Origin: Ligula intestinalis
Lineage: Eukaryota > Platyhelminthes > Cestoda > Diphyllobothriidea > Diphyllobothriidae
Direction of reading: 5' to 3'
DNA: 64,000 nt
Assembly (NCBI GenBank): GCA_036362985.1
Contig: JAYGXS010000009.1
Span: 8,785,545-8,849,544 of the forward strand
This document shows, in pieces, positions 29,099 to 40,232 of this stretch (the first letter of the stretch is position 1; every line of letters starts with the position of its first letter). A model generated the notes under the pieces. The model had not been told where the DNA came from. It saw only the letters and a list, made by a program, of their open reading frames with translations, and searched no databases. Made by a program: the position numbers and the translations under genes.

Positions 29099-29215
29099 TC
29101 CGGCGCATATCAGCAATCAGCGGTATTCAAAATCGATTAGCTGATTTGACGAGGCGAGTCCGGTGTGAACCAGTGATCAGCGATGCGCAAAATCGATTAA
29201 CTGACACGTTGACAG
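29099..29215. repeat. two tandem units of about 58 bp
   Basis: AATCAGCGGTATTCAAAATC followed by GATTAGCTGA is repeated as GATCAGCGATGCGCAAAATC followed by GATTAACTGA. Each unit begins with a CCGG box. No function is evident. Confidence 0.65.
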
Positions 29216-29229
29216 TGCAGGCAGATGAG

Positions 29230-30149
29230 TACTCATAGCAGCGCTGGCGGGGCAAGCTCCTACACTTTCACCACGCATCAGTCACTGTGGACCCAACACC
29301 TGGGAATATTTCTGTTATCTGTGCAAAACAGGAGTCCGCTTGTAGGCAGTAGATGTACTGAAAACGGGGGGCAGATGAACATTGCCGGTGTAGTGTGTCC
29401 GAGCTCGGTAAGACGGGGAAGTTCGGGTTGACTGGAATTGGCACTAGTGGTTCCGGTTCCGTAGGTCGCGAGTTGTTCACCGTAAATCCATCTGGCCAAA
29501 GTAGCTCACGTAGTCTCCCTAATATACCCCTAGTGGTTATATGGTTTTGGGAGGTGGGGAAATAGGATAGGCAGGTAAGGTAATTTGTACAAGTAAGTGT
29601 AGAGCGAAAAAATGAAGTCGAAGTTGTTTCCCGTGACCGATAGGTGTAAGTTTTTCTGCATGTAAATTGAAGGTTTTCGCAGCACTTCGCACCGCGGACT
29701 ACACTAATCTAACTACAGAACGGTAAGTTGGACCTCAGGTAAGTTGAAGTAGACGACCTCCTAACCACCATTTCTATTTTTCGGGAATTTAAAGATACCT
29801 GCAGTTTGATAATCGAGTTTTTCCGCAATAAGTTGAACGATGAAACAGATAAGGAAAATCTGGAGGCATAAATCAACAGCACTTCTAAGTACACGAAAAT
29901 AAAAATGCATATAGCAGTTATTAAAGTAAATTTCACTACGTATCCTAATTCCCCACCCATGAAACCCTATAACTACCGTTTTCTTAGGGCAACATGCTAG
30001 GACCAGGGGTATATGAGGGGTGCTACATAAGCTTCTGTTGCTATTCATTCTAAAAGGGAATCTATCTCGTCATTCGGGGACGCAGATTTTCCATGGAGAT
30101 GATTCATTGTCTTAGATGATCTTCGCTTTGTTCAAATTTCCCTCAAATG
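29230..30149. other. no gene recognised
   Basis: Overlapping short open frames only, AT-rich after 29560. Confidence 0.4.
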
Positions 30150-31132
30150 GTTGGTCCGGTTCCTTAGGACAAGAGAGAAGTCTTCGGAAAGCCAGGTTGT
30201 TAGGAAGAGTATACTCTGTACAGAATGAATAGGAAGATAGGCGATAGGAAACTGACTACCAGACGACCGCACAACCACAAGCCGACGGACGGCGTCTGAC
30301 GTCAGGTCTGCTCAGCAGTCGTCACATGAGGTCCTGTGTGAGTCGGCCTGTAATTGGCTGTTAAAGAGGCTGGAAGCAGCAAGCCTTCTGAAACTGCACT
30401 TCGACTTGAGCTAGTCACGACAGGCGTTCACAAGTACACTTCGTGTTGAGCAAGTCACTGCAATACCTCCGAGCGACTCCGCAGATAGGCCAATAGCCAC
30501 CTATCGTCCAATGGGTCCAGGATGAAGAAATGTCTCGAGCGCGGAAACATTGTTGACCTCTTCACCCGACACCGTTTTCCTGTCCTCGGTCGAACCCGTT
30601 GCCATAAATATCCTCCAACCGAATAGCCCACGGCGTACTCATCAAAGACCTCTGCCAGTAGCGCGGTTTCCATTGTGTTGCCTCCTGGGAATTGCATAGG
30701 CTAAATAGTCTAAGAAGAATTCGCGAAACTGACAGAATGTCAACACAGGTGTCTGTGACACCACATCTACGGGGTCGCGGTGACTAGCTCAACACGAAGT
30801 GCACTTGTGAACGCCTTTCGTGACTAGCTCAAGTCAAAGTGCACTTTCGGGGGGCTCGCTGCTTCCGGCCTCTGTAACAGCCAATCACAGACCGACTCAC
30901 ACAGGTCCTCATGAGACCACTGCCAAGCAGACATCACTTCAGACGTCGTCCGCTGGCTTGCGGTTGAGCGGTCGTCTGATAATCAATTTCCTACTACCTA
31001 TTCTCCCATTCATTCTGTACAGAATATACTCTTCCTAACAATCTGGCCTTCCCAATGCTTCTCCCTCATCTCCTAGGGAACCGGGCCTGGAAGTTCACAG
31101 CCGTTAAGGTTAACTCTGATAACCTTAACACC
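30150..31132. mobile_element. long inverted repeat flanking a small reading frame
   Basis: The left arm (30150-30465) is the reverse complement of the right arm (30775-31089) with moderate divergence. Paired boxes include CCGGTTCCTTAG with CTAGGGAACCGG, TCTGTACAGAAT in both arms, GACTCACACAGGTCCTCATG opposite CACATGAGGTCCTGTGTGAG, and the inner AGCTCAACACGAAGTGCACT. The right side continues a further 40 bp, to GATAACCTTAACAC, in a form seen at 43480. The spacer of about 310 bp holds an 80-codon minus-strand frame and recurs without the arms at 38935-39180. The structure suggests a foldback or long-TIR transposon, or two inverted insertions of one repeat around a third repeat. Confidence 0.75.
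30455..30697 (-). CDS. small ORF inside the inverted repeat, unknown
   Basis: This is an 80-codon minus-strand frame, not recognised. It includes METALLAEVFDEYAVGYSVG and MFPRSRHFFILDPLDDRW. The related sequence at 38935-39180 preserves KTPLLAEVFGDF, then MFPRASHFFI, in the same register for those blocks, but has stops between. The frame contains no known motif. It could be a remnant of an element-encoded protein or of a captured exon. It reads from the spacer outward, and its last codons reach the inner edge of the left arm. No promoter or splice signal is evident. Confidence 0.3.
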   Translation of the reverse strand: MQFPGGNTMETALLAEVFDEYAVGYSVGGYLWQRVRPRTGKRCRVKRSTMFPRSRHFFILDPLDDRWLLAYLRSRSEVLQ

Positions 31133-33300
31133 CCTCGATATGGTATCCTATCAGTCACAATTTTCATTAAAGTTTCCTTCACAGTTGATAATCTTCCTCG
31201 GATACCTAATGGAGTTGCCCCTGATCGTTGCAAACAAAAGTCTACCACTTGCTGATTTCACTCAAACTTTCGGCTAGCTGTGTGACCCAATTCAAAAGTA
31301 TCCAGGTTGATTTCTGCTGTATTCCATATTCCTTGCCTTAACTTTATTTAGATGCATCTGAATTTATTTTCCTTAATCTGGCCAACAAATATGTTCGAAA
31401 AGCTTGAGTTGTATGTTGCATCAACATTAAAGTGCCGATTTATGCATGATTCATCCAAATGTGTGTAGACTCGTGGAATTTTCAGCCTTTAATAGACACA
31501 CAAAGACTAACCACACGATTCCTGTCCAAATCAACGACTGATCCAGTATCCGGGGAATGCATACTCATATGGGACGGGTGCCTTAGCTTCTTTAATCTGT
31601 GCGAGTAGAAACAGATTTTCCGGTTTGATCACAATGCAGTGCATTGCAAGTTTTGCAGGGAACTTTATTGAAGACTTCCTTCTGGGTCAGAAAGCCAACC
31701 CTCCCCGTGAAGTGTGCAAACTAGATACGTTGCGTAGTCATCCGTAAATGCTCTACTTGCATTTTTGGTGTCCTAAGTTTTATTTCAACAGCTTTATGTA
31801 GCATTTCATAACATATTTTGGATTCGGTGCCTATCTAAAAAGGCTTCTTCTTCCTCTGACTCGTGCTGTCTTATGCATCGAACGAAACGTATTTAGGATA
31901 TTCAAATGCCTTATTTGATTCGCTAGTTTTCAATGTATGCCCGCGTGTAAGAAGACTCTTGCCAGCACGCCGTCCCTTAGACGGAAAAAACTTCGGTTGT
32001 TTTGAATATTTCCTAGACACGTGACGATACCCTGACGACTAAATGGGGTCAAGTTATTGAATCTTTTATGTCGTTTGCAGTAAAAGGACGCCTGTGTAAA
32101 TATACCACTTCTCCAGGGCTGGACTGATGCACTCATCAAGGGTAAACAAAGCGTACTGTTAAATTGAAATCTAAATGCAAGTCCGTTGGGGTGGGATGGC
32201 CTTCAGCTCTCAGTTGTCGATTGGATATCACACCGTTTGGTGAACAGGTGCAAATCAAGAACTCTGTTGACAATGTCGTTGTTTGAACACCAAGCTTTAG
32301 GTAGTCAGCGCGACGTCCACTTACTTGATTGGTTAAAAGATTTCCACGCGGTCCAAAGGTAAGCTAGGTAACTGGAGGTAATGAGGACTATTTCCGTTTC
32401 TTTTCGCCTTCCATCTCATTCCTATTCATGCGCTCTCGCCTGGACTTTTCTACATGCAGGCTTCACTATCATAACATGTCTTTCTTCAATTACCGTACAT
32501 TGCTCATCGCATGTAATTTCAATCAAAATTCCGAAGGGTGTTTTTGATTCGAAAACAAATTACGGATATATACTTGTAATCAGTATTATCATCTAAACAC
32601 CGGATGTTTCATTCACGTCAGAATACCGACTTTTGAACAAGCCTCTTTTTGACACTCATTGGTGGACATTCTACTTTCGCTCTGCCCGGGCTTACGCCCA
32701 CGCCTAATCATCTACTCCGCACCCGCACTATCGGCCTTTCCTACGTTATCGGCCCACTCGCCGCTTCGTACGCGCGTACACTCAAAGGTAATCGATAATT
32801 CTGCCTCATCTGATTGGCGGCAGCTGAGAGAGCAATCATAGCGCAGCCAGAGCTGCACTCACCCACACAAACTCGCGGACACACTTGCCGTGCACACACA
32901 CAGCTGGTAGTTGCGCCATAACACGGCTTCTGTACCCTCTGTTTTCCAGCAATAAATTTCTGTCCACAAGCACTGTCTTGCTTGACTTTTGATTTGGGGA
33001 ATCCTCCTGCCGGTAATAATATCTGCCTATACTACCAGCTATTACGGCTGTCAGGACTTCTGTCTAGGCCCAAGGCAAAGCGAGACAGATCAGTTCAGTT
33101 ATCGGTCGGGTGAACGTTCATCAATGAGTGCCAAGACAACGAGCTCGTGGCTTTGTGGCGACCTCGTACTCTAAGTCATGTTTGGCTCGCACGCTTCTAG
33201 GGCATGTGTGTTACTCGTGTCTACTAAGCATGTGCGCACCCAAGCGTGTCAAATATCACGGACATGTCTGTCTGACCTAACTGGGCAACCACTTCCCAAG
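31133..33300. other. no gene; includes a short peptide block shared with 62.65 kb and an LTR-like stretch
   Basis: At about 31630-31675 the plus strand reads FDHNAVHCKFCRELY. The segment just upstream of Penelope element C at 62660-62715 reads FNHNKLHCNFCREVY. At 32670-32990 a GC-rich stretch ends in a CAGCAATAAATTTCTGTCC polyadenylation-type box, reminiscent of an LTR, but no partner is present. Nothing else is recognised. Confidence 0.45.
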
Positions 33301-33312
33301 GCCAGTCCACAA

Positions 33313-33524
33313 TAACCCATTACCTCTCGGTGATCTCATATGAGATCACTTAAAAATTAAGAGCTTTCGTAATTATCTGTCTTGATATACGCATATTTTT
33401 TTTAAAATCTCATGTGGATATCAGATAAATATGGCATGAAACTTATGCGTATATACAGACAGATAATTACGAAAGCTCTTAATTTTTAAGTGATATCATA
33501 TGAGATCACCGAGGTAATGGGTTA
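33313..33524. mobile_element. 212 bp miniature inverted-repeat element (MITE) flanked by TA
   Basis: The left arm starts TAACCCATTACCTCTCGGTG and the right arm ends CACCGAGGTAATGGGTTA. The arms of about 83 nt also pair through GATCTCATATGAGATCACTT, AATTAAGAGCTTTCGTAATT and ATCTGTC. Only about 45 bp separates them. TA at each outer edge would be a Tc1/mariner-type target duplication. There is no ORF. Confidence 0.85.
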
Positions 33525-33529
33525 AGGTG

Positions 33530-34535
33530 GTGACTGCGTACGCTCAGAGACTCTCAAAGCCGGTTGCCGATATCCGGACCCAGTGGCTACACCCGCCGGA
33601 ATGCGACTCTGGAATCGGCCCGCTCATGGCTGGACTGCACCCGTTCGGGAGTAACTTTCTACTCCTTCTGCAATTAAGTAAATTATCCAATTCCCGAATA
33701 ATTTTTATGCGGATCCGTCTTTGAACATGCATTATGGGTCCCCAAACTCTATATTTATATATTCCGTCTGGGAATAACCACCATTTTACCTACGTTTGGA
33801 GGAAGATGATACACACTGTTCATAACTGTTTTCATGGAATGAAGACCGTGTTGCATACTTCATAAATGGACAGATACGGCACTTTGTGAATGGACATCTC
33901 ACGATCATAAAAAAGTCCCATAATTGAGAACTGCTTTAAAACCGCAAGCTACGCTGTCCTTCAACATTACATTTGAAAAAGACGTAACCTGATAACAAAT
34001 GAGTAAAAAAGTTATATGTTCTGCCTTTTTTATACAAGATATATTTGAATCTATAACTGCATCAAGCTCATTTAGAAAAATTCAAAGTTTTTGAGTAGTT
34101 GTTTATTGCTGACTTTTTTGAAGGTGGATGACAGAAGAAGCTCGTTCAAAAGCTGGTATCCTGAAGTGAATTACAGATCCTGAGATTAAGTTATACGGTA
34201 GACAAAAAGATTACAACTATCCCTCAGAAATCCTTTTCTAATCAAAAACACATTTCAGAACTTTGGTTGATGTTTCAAGGGAGGGGCAATCTACTAAACA
34301 TTAAATAAGTGTTCTACTATTGGCTAATTAGTAAAGGCTTTTTATTCATGGGCCGCTGATGACGAGTTTTCAAGCTCCTGAGCTGTGCTTTTTTAATTCC
34401 TCTTAGTTTTCTCAGTAGGCTGCTGAGTCCTCCACCGTCTGTGTCCGAAACGTGCAGCAGCGAAGCTGCAGGCTATGCCTCTCGTTGACTCTTCAGTAAA
34501 ACTTCCATAGAAAAGGACTGCTGTGAAGAAGCTGT
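33530..34535. other. no gene recognised; degraded dispersed-repeat pieces
   Basis: The segment around 33960-34010 (AAAAGACGTAACCTGATAACA) weakly resembles 9318-9345. The rest is AT-rich and anonymous. Confidence 0.35.
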
Positions 34536-34539
34536 AATG

Positions 34540-34900
34540 ACGTCACCTCCGGCGACACGCCAGGCATGGGGTCACGTAATCGCACCTCTCGACTTGCCTC
34601 TGGAACGGCCAGTCACAGATGCCGCGAACGATTGCCCCTCGTGGTGCCTACTAATACGCGCGCACTCGTATATTGACTCATTTCGTCTAGCCAATCACCT
34701 TCAAGGCCGGCTCGTAAAGGACCTCACTGCGATGACTGCCCACGCTCTCACCATTTCTGACGCGGCGCCCTGGCGGCCGAACTGCACTCGTCTGACAGGC
34801 AACTTCCTCCTACCGTTTCTCCATTCAATCTGTACAGAATAAAATATTTTCTACCACTTAGTCTCTCACCCCTTCCCACAAGGATCTTAAAGATCTCACT
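34540..34900 (+). repeat. TTCTGTACAGAA-family repeat, divergent copy
   Basis: It shares CCAATCACCTTCAAGG and, farther right, ATCTGTACAGAATAAAAT with the copies at 43010-43480 and 46225-46560. Spacing between the boxes is similar. Confidence 0.6.
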
Positions 34901-34959
34901 GGCCAGGAGGGCTTTACCTATTAAACTAGCTCCCTGCGAAAACGCCTCCCAGATTCGCA

Positions 34960-37260
34960 CTAGAGTCGGCTTCTATTCGACTAAGTGTGTTGGATGCAGC
35001 TGGGTTTGAATGAAATGCGGTGGCTGTTATGCGACTTAAACTACGATAAGGGTTAGTCATCCTCCCCCCAAGGTGACTAGATTTCTAGCAAGGACCCGTT
35101 TTTGCCCTTCCTTCATCGTGAACAGACAATCTGAAAAAGACGAGCCTGATAGTATGCTCCGTCTAAGCAGGAAAAAATGTGTTTGTTTGATGAACTGAAT
35201 GCCACAATTCTGGTTGGTAGGGGCTCGGTGGTTCCACTTTTCGTCTCATCGGGGCAGTTAAGTTCCGTCCGAGAGCTAGCCCACCGGCTTTCATTGTGAC
35301 ATGCTCATATGTACAGTAGGTTGCCTAATTAATCAAAACCAAGAATTTTTACAAGTAACTCCCTGTTACTCAAAAGTAGTCCAAGCTGCAAGCCTCAAAG
35401 CCTTACAGCAATAAAGTAATGGTCGTTCTTCGCAATAGGGCATATTATGATTTATGGAGGAATATCAAGGTTTATAGAAATACCAGCTTTGTTAGCGAAG
35501 TGGAAATCACGTGTAGTAATTAAACTTCAAGTGTACGTGTAGAGGAAGCCTGTTTGTGAGAAACCAGCGGGTGAATTAAGCAGCAAGAACACAATTACGT
35601 TGGAAAATAATCGTTTTGTAAAATTTTCGGATACATATGCTTCCACATTACGCACAATGTAATGTATGGCTTTTACCGAACAGCCCAAATGTTGACTATG
35701 TATTCTTACACTGTTTCACGAGAATTGCTAGTTCTTACTTCCGTTTATACATTGCTTGAGTTACTTTGGACCAAGGCCGGGTGCAATCGTAACCGTTTCC
35801 TTTTTTCTACACTCAGAGAAATTTCCGTCCACCACATTTCTGTGAAATTCTTTGGGATTTCGAGTTCCAGATCTTCCTTGAAGTGGTAATTAACACTACA
35901 TGATTTCCATTGGCTTCATTCGATTTGTCATAAATAAGAAATAGATTCTAAGTGCTTACGAAAACCTTCAAAATAAGATATTTCGTAAAAAAACTTACTA
36001 AATAACGAGAAATCAAAAATTCTTTCTTATGCAGCTGTCTGTTTGGGCCACGGTTTCAGAAGCACCCAAACAAGTCAACTTATTGCCGAGAAATATGAGC
36101 GTCCCCAAGAAAAGTTGTGAATAAATACGCCCAAGTTTGATATAAAAAATTCTATAACAAGGTACCTTTTGAAATAAAACGCTTTATTCATATATCTTGG
36201 CGTCAAATATCTGCTTAGTTTCTTTTTTGAAGATAAAGTCAAAATCAAAATGGGACATTTTGGCCAGTTTTTGACTTCCCTAAAACTTAGGGATGTTTCT
36301 TCAATTTTCTATGTTTACCTGAGCAGTTTTCAGTATTTTTGTTTACTTCTAGGCTCAATCCTAAGATAACAACTGCAGAGCATAGTGGCAGAATATCAAC
36401 ATCGATTTTGCGTAAAGTAATAATCTTCTGCCCGTTACCTTACAAGTTTTTCTATTCATTAATTCTGCTCTATGAATAAAAAAATTTCGGACATATTTTG
36501 CATATGGTTTGACAGCGAAAATTGACGGCACATCCTGGATGTTTGTAATAATGCTTGTTTATGATCATTATTTTCGGTGGGGCGTAGCAAATAACAGCCT
36601 CATAGGTTTATTACTCAATTTTATGGCATAAAATTGCCAGATTTGCAAAATAGCAATTTTATAACTTCTTTTGCTTTCCTTTTCTCAAAAATAATATGCC
36701 ATCTCATAATTGCACTAACCTCAATTTCATGAACACAGAACAACATTTTCTGTTCTCTGAACATATATAATTAAAAAGTTTGCGCTTTTTATTAACGTTA
36801 TTTTGGACTATAACATGCAGCAACAAGTAACTTTTTCCGCGGCGTTTAATAGCTTAGGCAATTCCTTGGATATAAACAAACGTTGGATTTGGCCCCACTT
36901 GGCCCCGTGTTGCCACGCAGTATCCTGATCGGAACTGAACTCTTTGCTGCTAAAGGGCATTTTGCACCTCAGATCAACTCGATGAACAAAATAAACAACA
37001 TCTTATGGGTGCTTAGTCACCCACTCAAATGTTGACCTTCACATTTCATCGGATATATGGGATCCAGCGATCGAGTAGTCTTCTTCCCAGTCTACTATGT
37101 GTTTCGGCTACATATGTAGGGATAAGAACAATAATGCAACTAAACCCAAAAGCCACAGGAAAATGGAAGCGTAGATGATGGAATGCAGACAACTATTTAC
37201 AGGGTAAGTCGTTCAAAGACAATCTAGCATTTTCTTGAGTACAGTTCAGCACAGTTAATT
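34960..37260. other. AT-rich, no gene recognised
   Basis: About 2.3 kb without a convincing open frame, repeat match or RNA signature on either strand. Confidence 0.5.
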
Positions 37261-37261
37261 A

Positions 37262-37350
37262 TATTATTATTATTATTATTAGTAGTAGTAGTAGTATTAG
37301 TATTAGTAGTAGTAATAGTAGTAGAAGGAGTAGTAGTAGTTGTTGTTGTT
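37262..37350. repeat. ATT/AGT/GTT microsatellite
   Basis: Interrupted ATT, AGT and TTG triplets run directly into the tandem units that follow. Confidence 0.9.
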
Positions 37351-37498
37351 GGGATGATCGAGCGCGTCACCCAAACAGGGAAACAGACAGCCCGAGGTCA
37401 CGCCGGATAAGTCAACCTTGCAACAACGGGAGGTGTTGGGATGATCGAGCACGTCACCCAGACAGAGACACAGACAGTCCGAGGTCACGTCGGAAGGG
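37351..37498. repeat. two tandem units, period 87 bp
   Basis: GGGATGATCGAGCGCGTCAC at 37351 is repeated as GGGATGATCGAGCACGTCAC at 37438. Each is followed by ACAGACAG and a GAGGTCACG box. Confidence 0.9.
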
Positions 37499-37499
37499 A

Positions 37500-37940
37500 C
37501 AAGTCACGCAACCTTCAAAGGGTGGACATTATGCCTGGACAAAAAAGGCGCACCCGAAGCCAGACTGCACTGGAGTCGAGCCGAGCCGAACCGAGCCGAG
37601 TGAGGTCACGCTAAGGACAGACGCACAGGCGTGCGTTAGCAGAGTGCGCACGACGAACTGGGAGAGCCAATAGGGAGCAACGACAACTGCCCCTTAAATA
37701 GCGAGGCTACCAGCAGAGCAGGGACTCTGCTGTAGGACACGCTGCGACTACACGGCACTGCTGCCGAAGCGAGACCGACCACAGAAGGCCAGCTGCTGGA
37801 CACACGGACCAGAGTTCGTGTACAACTACCAGTGACAGTAAAGTACTAGTTGTTATCCCATTCTGCCTTTTCTTCCTAGCACGTACTGGGAGGAACATAA
37901 CTGGTGTTGACACAGGAACATACTCGGTTACAACCGTAGT
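37500..37940 (-). repeat. LTR-like dispersed repeat, copy 2
   Basis: This is the inverted copy of the repeat at 14700-14965, from GTTGTAACCGAGTATGTTCC. Read on the minus strand it continues past the shared part to CGCTATTTAAGGGGCAG, a TATA-like box, then a CCGAGCCGAACCGAG-type repeat (plus-strand notation). It is bounded on both sides by AGT-type microsatellites. Confidence 0.5.
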
Positions 37941-38072
37941 AGTAGTAGTTGTAGAAGTGGTAGTATTAGTAGTAGTAGTAGTAGTAGTAGAGTAGTAGTA
38001 GTAGTATTAGTAGTAGTAGTGGTAGTGGTAGTAGTAGTAGTAGTAGCAGTAGTAGTAGTAGTAGTAGTATCA
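37938..38072. repeat. AGT microsatellite
   Basis: Long, slightly interrupted AGT array immediately adjoining the 3' end of a minus-strand CR1 copy whose own tail is CTGATACTGATAC. Confidence 0.95.
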
Positions 38073-38075
38073 GTA

Positions 38076-38850
38076 TCAGTTTATTGAGGGAAAGATAGGC
38101 GAATGCCTTTGAACTCCCTGTTGGTAACAGGATAAAATGAAATAAGTTGATGCAAAGAAAAATTTAAACTTTACGACAGTTACATGTTCCGGGAAGACAG
38201 TCTTCACAAAAATATAACAGAAAAATACAGAAAAATATATGACTACTTGCAAATCGCTAGTAGTATAATTTGATGCAGTGGATGTGATGAACAATGTGAT
38301 TCATTTGTAAGTGATTCATTGGAATCTGATGAAGGAGTTTTCACCTTCGTTGCGTTTGCACTTGATACATGTCCAGTCTTCTCTTAAATGCATGGACACT
38401 AGTGGAGAGGACAACCTCTTCTGGAAGAGCGTTCCACGCTGAAACTATTCTGTTGGTAAAGAAAAATTTTCTTCCGTCGATCCTTGCTTTGCCCGGGCGT
38501 AGTTTAAGGGAATGCCCGCTCAAAGTTGGCGTTTTAGCCTGGGCAAAGAAATCATCAGGAACGAAACAACAATGCAGCTTATTCATAATACGGAACGTTA
38601 ATATGAGGTCCCCCCGGAGTTGTCTGTAGGTAAGGGGAAATAGGTCGAGGATTGACAGTCTGCTTTCATAGGGCAATGTTCCTAGACCTTTGACCATCTT
38701 TGTCGCTCGCCTCTGGACCTTCTCTAAGACAGTACAGTCTTTGACAGTCCAAGGTCTCCATGCCTGTATAGCGAACTCCAGGTGCGGCCGAATGAAGCTT
38801 CCAAAGATTTTGGAAAAGCTGTCTTTTTCAAACCCCATAAAGGCTCGTCT
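38076..38850 (-). mobile_element. CR1-type LINE, C-terminal 165 codons and 3' end
   Basis: The minus-strand open frame (38838-38341) covers the end of a CR1 polymerase: SKIFGSFIRPHLEFAIQAWR, VLEKVQRRATKMVKGL, PYESRLSILDLFPLTYRQLR, GDLILTFRIMN and DGRKFFFTNRIVSAWNALPE, then HAFKRRLDMY. It is uninterrupted, which is unusual among the LINE scraps here. A 3' untranslated part runs down to 38076 and contains CAACAGGGAGTTCAAAGGCA, then TCAATAAACTGATACTGAT. The element is cut at its 5' side by the scaffold gap, so it may be longer in reality. Confidence 0.88.
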
Positions 38851-38854
38851 AATC

Positions 38855-38864
38855 NNNNNNNNNN
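38855..38864. other. assembly gap (10 N)
   Basis: Ten consecutive N bases. The 38.9-39.2 kb repeat and the 38.3 kb CR1 copy may not be truly adjacent. Confidence 1.
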
Positions 38865-38934
38865 TTGTTTAACCATCCCTTTTGTTACCAGTTCAAAGTC
38901 AGCCTCCGAACAGCTAATCTCCCAAAGATTTGAA

Positions 38935-39180
38935 TAACTCTGCAGATAAGCCGATGGCCACCTCTAGTCCAATGGGTCCCACGATGAAGAAATGGCTCGC
39001 GCGTGGAAACATTTCCACCCTCAGCAACAGGCACAGTCCTTGGTCGGGCCTGTTTTCCTAAGGATTTTCAAAGACTCTGTACTGTACGACAGAGTTTGTG
39101 TGAGCTAAGAGATCATGGTGAAGTCGCCAAAAACCTCTGCTAGTAGCGGAGTTTTTGCATTTCTCGACTCGCTGGAATAA
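38935..39180 (-). repeat. second copy of the inverted-repeat spacer (30466-30700)
   Basis: The plus strand shares GTCCAATGGGTCC, GATGAAGAAATG and CCTCTGCTAGTAGCGG-like boxes with 30480-30670, in order. The inverted arms found at 30.2 and 31.0 kb are absent. Minus-strand peptides KTPLLAEVFGDF and MFPRASHFFI parallel the small ORF there, but stops lie between. Confidence 0.75.
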
Positions 39181-39240
39181 TCGCGACGATTAATTCTATA
39201 ACCGATTACTAATTACCCTTGTTAATATTTTCGATTGAAA

Positions 39241-39365
39241 CTGACAAAACAACGAGCTTGTGGTGCAGTGGGTTAGAGCCGGCGGTTGGGTATGGCTGCC
39301 TGATGACGGCTAATAAAGCAGAACTGACCATTCTAGTCTTTGTCGGTACTGGCTTTCTGCATTGA
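39241..39365 (+). mobile_element. tRNA-related SINE, head partly deleted
   Basis: A box-A-like TGGTGCAGTGGGTTAGAGC is followed directly by GGGTATGGCTGCCTGATGAC, GGCTAATAAAGC and GACCATTCTAGTCTTTGTCG. The box-B region present at 45175 is missing, so this copy has an internal deletion. Confidence 0.7.
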
Positions 39366-39689
39366 AAGATCGGCTTCCCAAGAACTATAATTAGAAAGGA
39401 GGGAATTTCTTCGGGAACGAGGAGAAAACGCGAAACCTGCTTTTGTGTTTTTAGTAAGTCTGTTCAAGACTCTAACCCCGGGGTCGGAAACCTATGGCTC
39501 ACGAGTCAGGTGTGGTTCTTTTGATAACTGCATCCGGCACTCTCGGATAAAATTGGAATAAGGAACTTCAGATTTTGTGATTTTGGTTCCTCCAATGATG
39601 TGTCGCCGCCGAGGTGCGTATTGGAATCAATCTAATCTCGATCAATCTCTGGCGTTCCGGCCCCCTAGGTTTGACCTAGCAGTTGTTTC

Positions 39690-40070
39690 AGTGTTCTCTT
39701 TGCGGCTAGTCGACAGCAGCTGCTCCCCTTTTTTCCTGCGTTCAAACGGCCGCGAGGAGCTAACTAAACAACAGACGCTCTACTTAAGCACGACAGCCCC
39801 TAGACTTGACTTCAACTTAGCCAAGGTCACGCTGGCAGACAAGGCTACCTTACGCGCATAGGTCAGCCTTCTTTTACACCCATAGTCCATTGTGTGTATG
39901 TTCCCCAGACGGGCGCATGTATCACGTGCAAGCAAATAGTCCATTCCCGGATACTTGCCTTGTGTACCAATAAATCACTCCTAGCATCTGACTGCTTTCT
40001 TTCATCAGACGGAATACTCTGAGTGTGAATAAGTTCAAGTCACTCAGTAAAGATTTGGGAAAGAATCACA
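39690..40070 (+). repeat. solo-LTR-like sequence related to the 56-60 kb Gypsy LTR
   Basis: Blocks shared with the LTR at 60146-60613 are AAGGTCACGCTGGCAGACAA (there AAGGCCACATCTGCAGACAG), CTTGCCTTGTGTACCAATAA, CTGACTGCTTTCTTTCATC and ACGGAATACTCTGAGTGTG. It diverges strongly elsewhere. No internal Gypsy sequence accompanies it. Confidence 0.7.
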
Positions 40071-40232
40071 CGACCTAAAGCGGAGTTTGCGAGCAGGCAT
40101 ATGTGGATGGAAATTAAAAAATCTTCTACCCGACGACCAGGTGATAATCAAAACTTGGAACGCACTTCCTGTCACATACCGCACACTGCAACGTGTGAGT
40201 TTTTTTTATTGACCTTGTTTGTATCTACGTAG

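Noticed and set aside
34330..34500. CTGATGACGAG ... CCGAAACGTGCAGC resembling hammerhead boxes
   Set aside because: The two boxes are more than 120 bases apart with no stem, and no Penelope sequence adjoins.
37262..38072. possible CRISPR-like array of short repeats
   Set aside because: These are eukaryotic trinucleotide microsatellites and one 87 bp tandem pair, without unique spacers.
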